From Enterococcus sp. DIV2402 (GTDB lineage: Bacteria; Bacillota; Bacilli; Lactobacillales; Enterococcaceae): 64,000 nt of DNA. Position numbers and translations under genes: made by a program. How positions within the stretch are numbered: the first letter of the stretch is position 1; the number at the start of each line of letters is the position of its first letter. The notes under the pieces are model-generated. The model was not told the DNA's origin. It did no database searches and saw nothing but the letters and a program-made list of their open reading frames with translations. The DNA lies in contig NZ_CP147251.1 of assembly GCF_017426705.2 (NCBI RefSeq), forward strand, positions 3,136,501 through 3,200,500, given 5' to 3'. Shown one piece after another: positions 63,648 to 64,000 of this stretch.

Positions 63648-64000
63648 ATGGTAGAAATGGCCCTAACACACGTATATAAAAAATATGACAATGCAGATAA
63701 ATATTCTGTTACAGACTTTAACTTAGATATTAAAGATCGCGAGTTCATCGTTTTCGTTGGACCTTCTGGTTGCGGTAAATCAACAACTTTACGTATGATT
63801 GCTGGTTTAGAAGATATTTCAGAAGGTGAATTATCAATCGGCGGTAAAGTAATGAATGATGTTGCTCCAAAAGACCGCGACATCGCGATGGTTTTCCAAA
63901 ACTATGCCCTATATCCACATATGACAGTTTATGATAACATGGCATTTGGTTTGAAATTACGTAAATATGATAAAGCAGACATTAAATCACGTGTTGAAAA
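63648..64000 (+). CDS. msmK: Carbohydrate ABC transporter ATPase (MsmK/UgpC family), 3' end beyond window
   Basis: 117 codons are visible, open to the window edge. Starts [21 protein letters not shown]; Walker [10 protein letters not shown] and Q-loop [24 protein letters not shown] are those of the shared multiple-sugar ATPases (MsmK, UgpC, MalK) that energise several sugar permeases. AAGGAA precedes the ATG. The regulatory C-terminal domain is not in the window. No permease gene is visible beside it, consistent with a shared ATPase. Confidence 0.9.
   Translation, partial: MVEMALTHVYKKYDNADKYSVTDFNLDIKDREFIVFVGPSGCGKSTTLRMIAGLEDISEGELSIGGKVMNDVAPKDRDIAMVFQNYALYPHMTVYDNMAFGLKLRKYDKADIKSRVE

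Overview
The window is AT-rich, densely coded and of Firmicute type, with strong Shine-Dalgarno sites, many intrinsic terminators, T-box leaders, an LPXTG surface protein and numerous lipoproteins. A Lsa-type ABC-F protein, a sufCDSUB operon and the gene repertoire point to Enterococcus or a very close relative in the Lactobacillales. No rRNA or tRNA gene was recognised. Most of it is core chromosome; the accessory traces are an IS-end remnant (~3.2 kb), a Fic/antitoxin pair beside a broken integrase (10.1-11.4 kb) and a domesticated TnpB-like gene (41.5-42.5 kb).

Layout. 0-4 kb: small membrane/secreted proteins, a cell-wall-anchored amidase and a DUF1456 protein. 4-10 kb: a 5'-nucleotidase lipoprotein, and a LysR regulator divergent from a phosphosulfolactate-synthase-like gene plus an MmgE/PrpD gene. 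10-11.5 kb: the Fic module and integrase remnant. 11.6-16.8 kb: Fe-S assembly operon sufCDSUB. 17.4-18.0 kb: no protein gene, but a strong promoter, a 26-bp 5'/3' closing helix and a terminator define a large structured RNA of about 645 nt. 18-21.5 kb: rpsO and pnp, separated by a triplicated 91-bp repeat. 21.7-30 kb: small enzymes, an AI-2E family membrane protein, a lactonase, and lsa behind an attenuator. 30-36 kb: a two-component system with a PepSY lipoprotein, and a P-type cation ATPase behind a yybP-ykoY (manganese) riboswitch. 36-41 kb: Sel1-repeat protein, TerC, metG and a Nudix/NrtR-like regulator. 41.4-50.6 kb: an oligopeptide permease locus (two oppA, oppBCDF) ending in a TnpB homologue whose nuclease residues are lost. 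50.6-58.8 kb: a class-I amidotransferase, a BceAB-like ABC transporter, ftsK and an amino-acid ABC transporter behind a T-box with a duplicated antiterminator. 59-62.5 kb: a third oppA with pepT behind its own T-box. 62.6-64 kb: a PucR/CdaR-like regulator and the start of a sugar ABC ATPase.

The most interesting system is the oppF-linked TnpB-like protein (41466-42455). It lacks the first RuvC aspartate, the zinc finger and the terminal aspartate, has its own promoter, and is followed by a short hairpin scaffold and an A/T-rich guide-like segment. That segment resembles the -35 region of the upstream oppA promoter (15/20 ungapped). This is the architecture of a TnpB-like nuclease-dead repressor (TldR), an RNA-guided transcription factor, here presumably governing peptide uptake. 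The second is the large structured RNA at 17.4-18.0 kb. The window is also rich in RNA-level control: two T-boxes, an Mn riboswitch, an ABC-F attenuator and leader hairpins.
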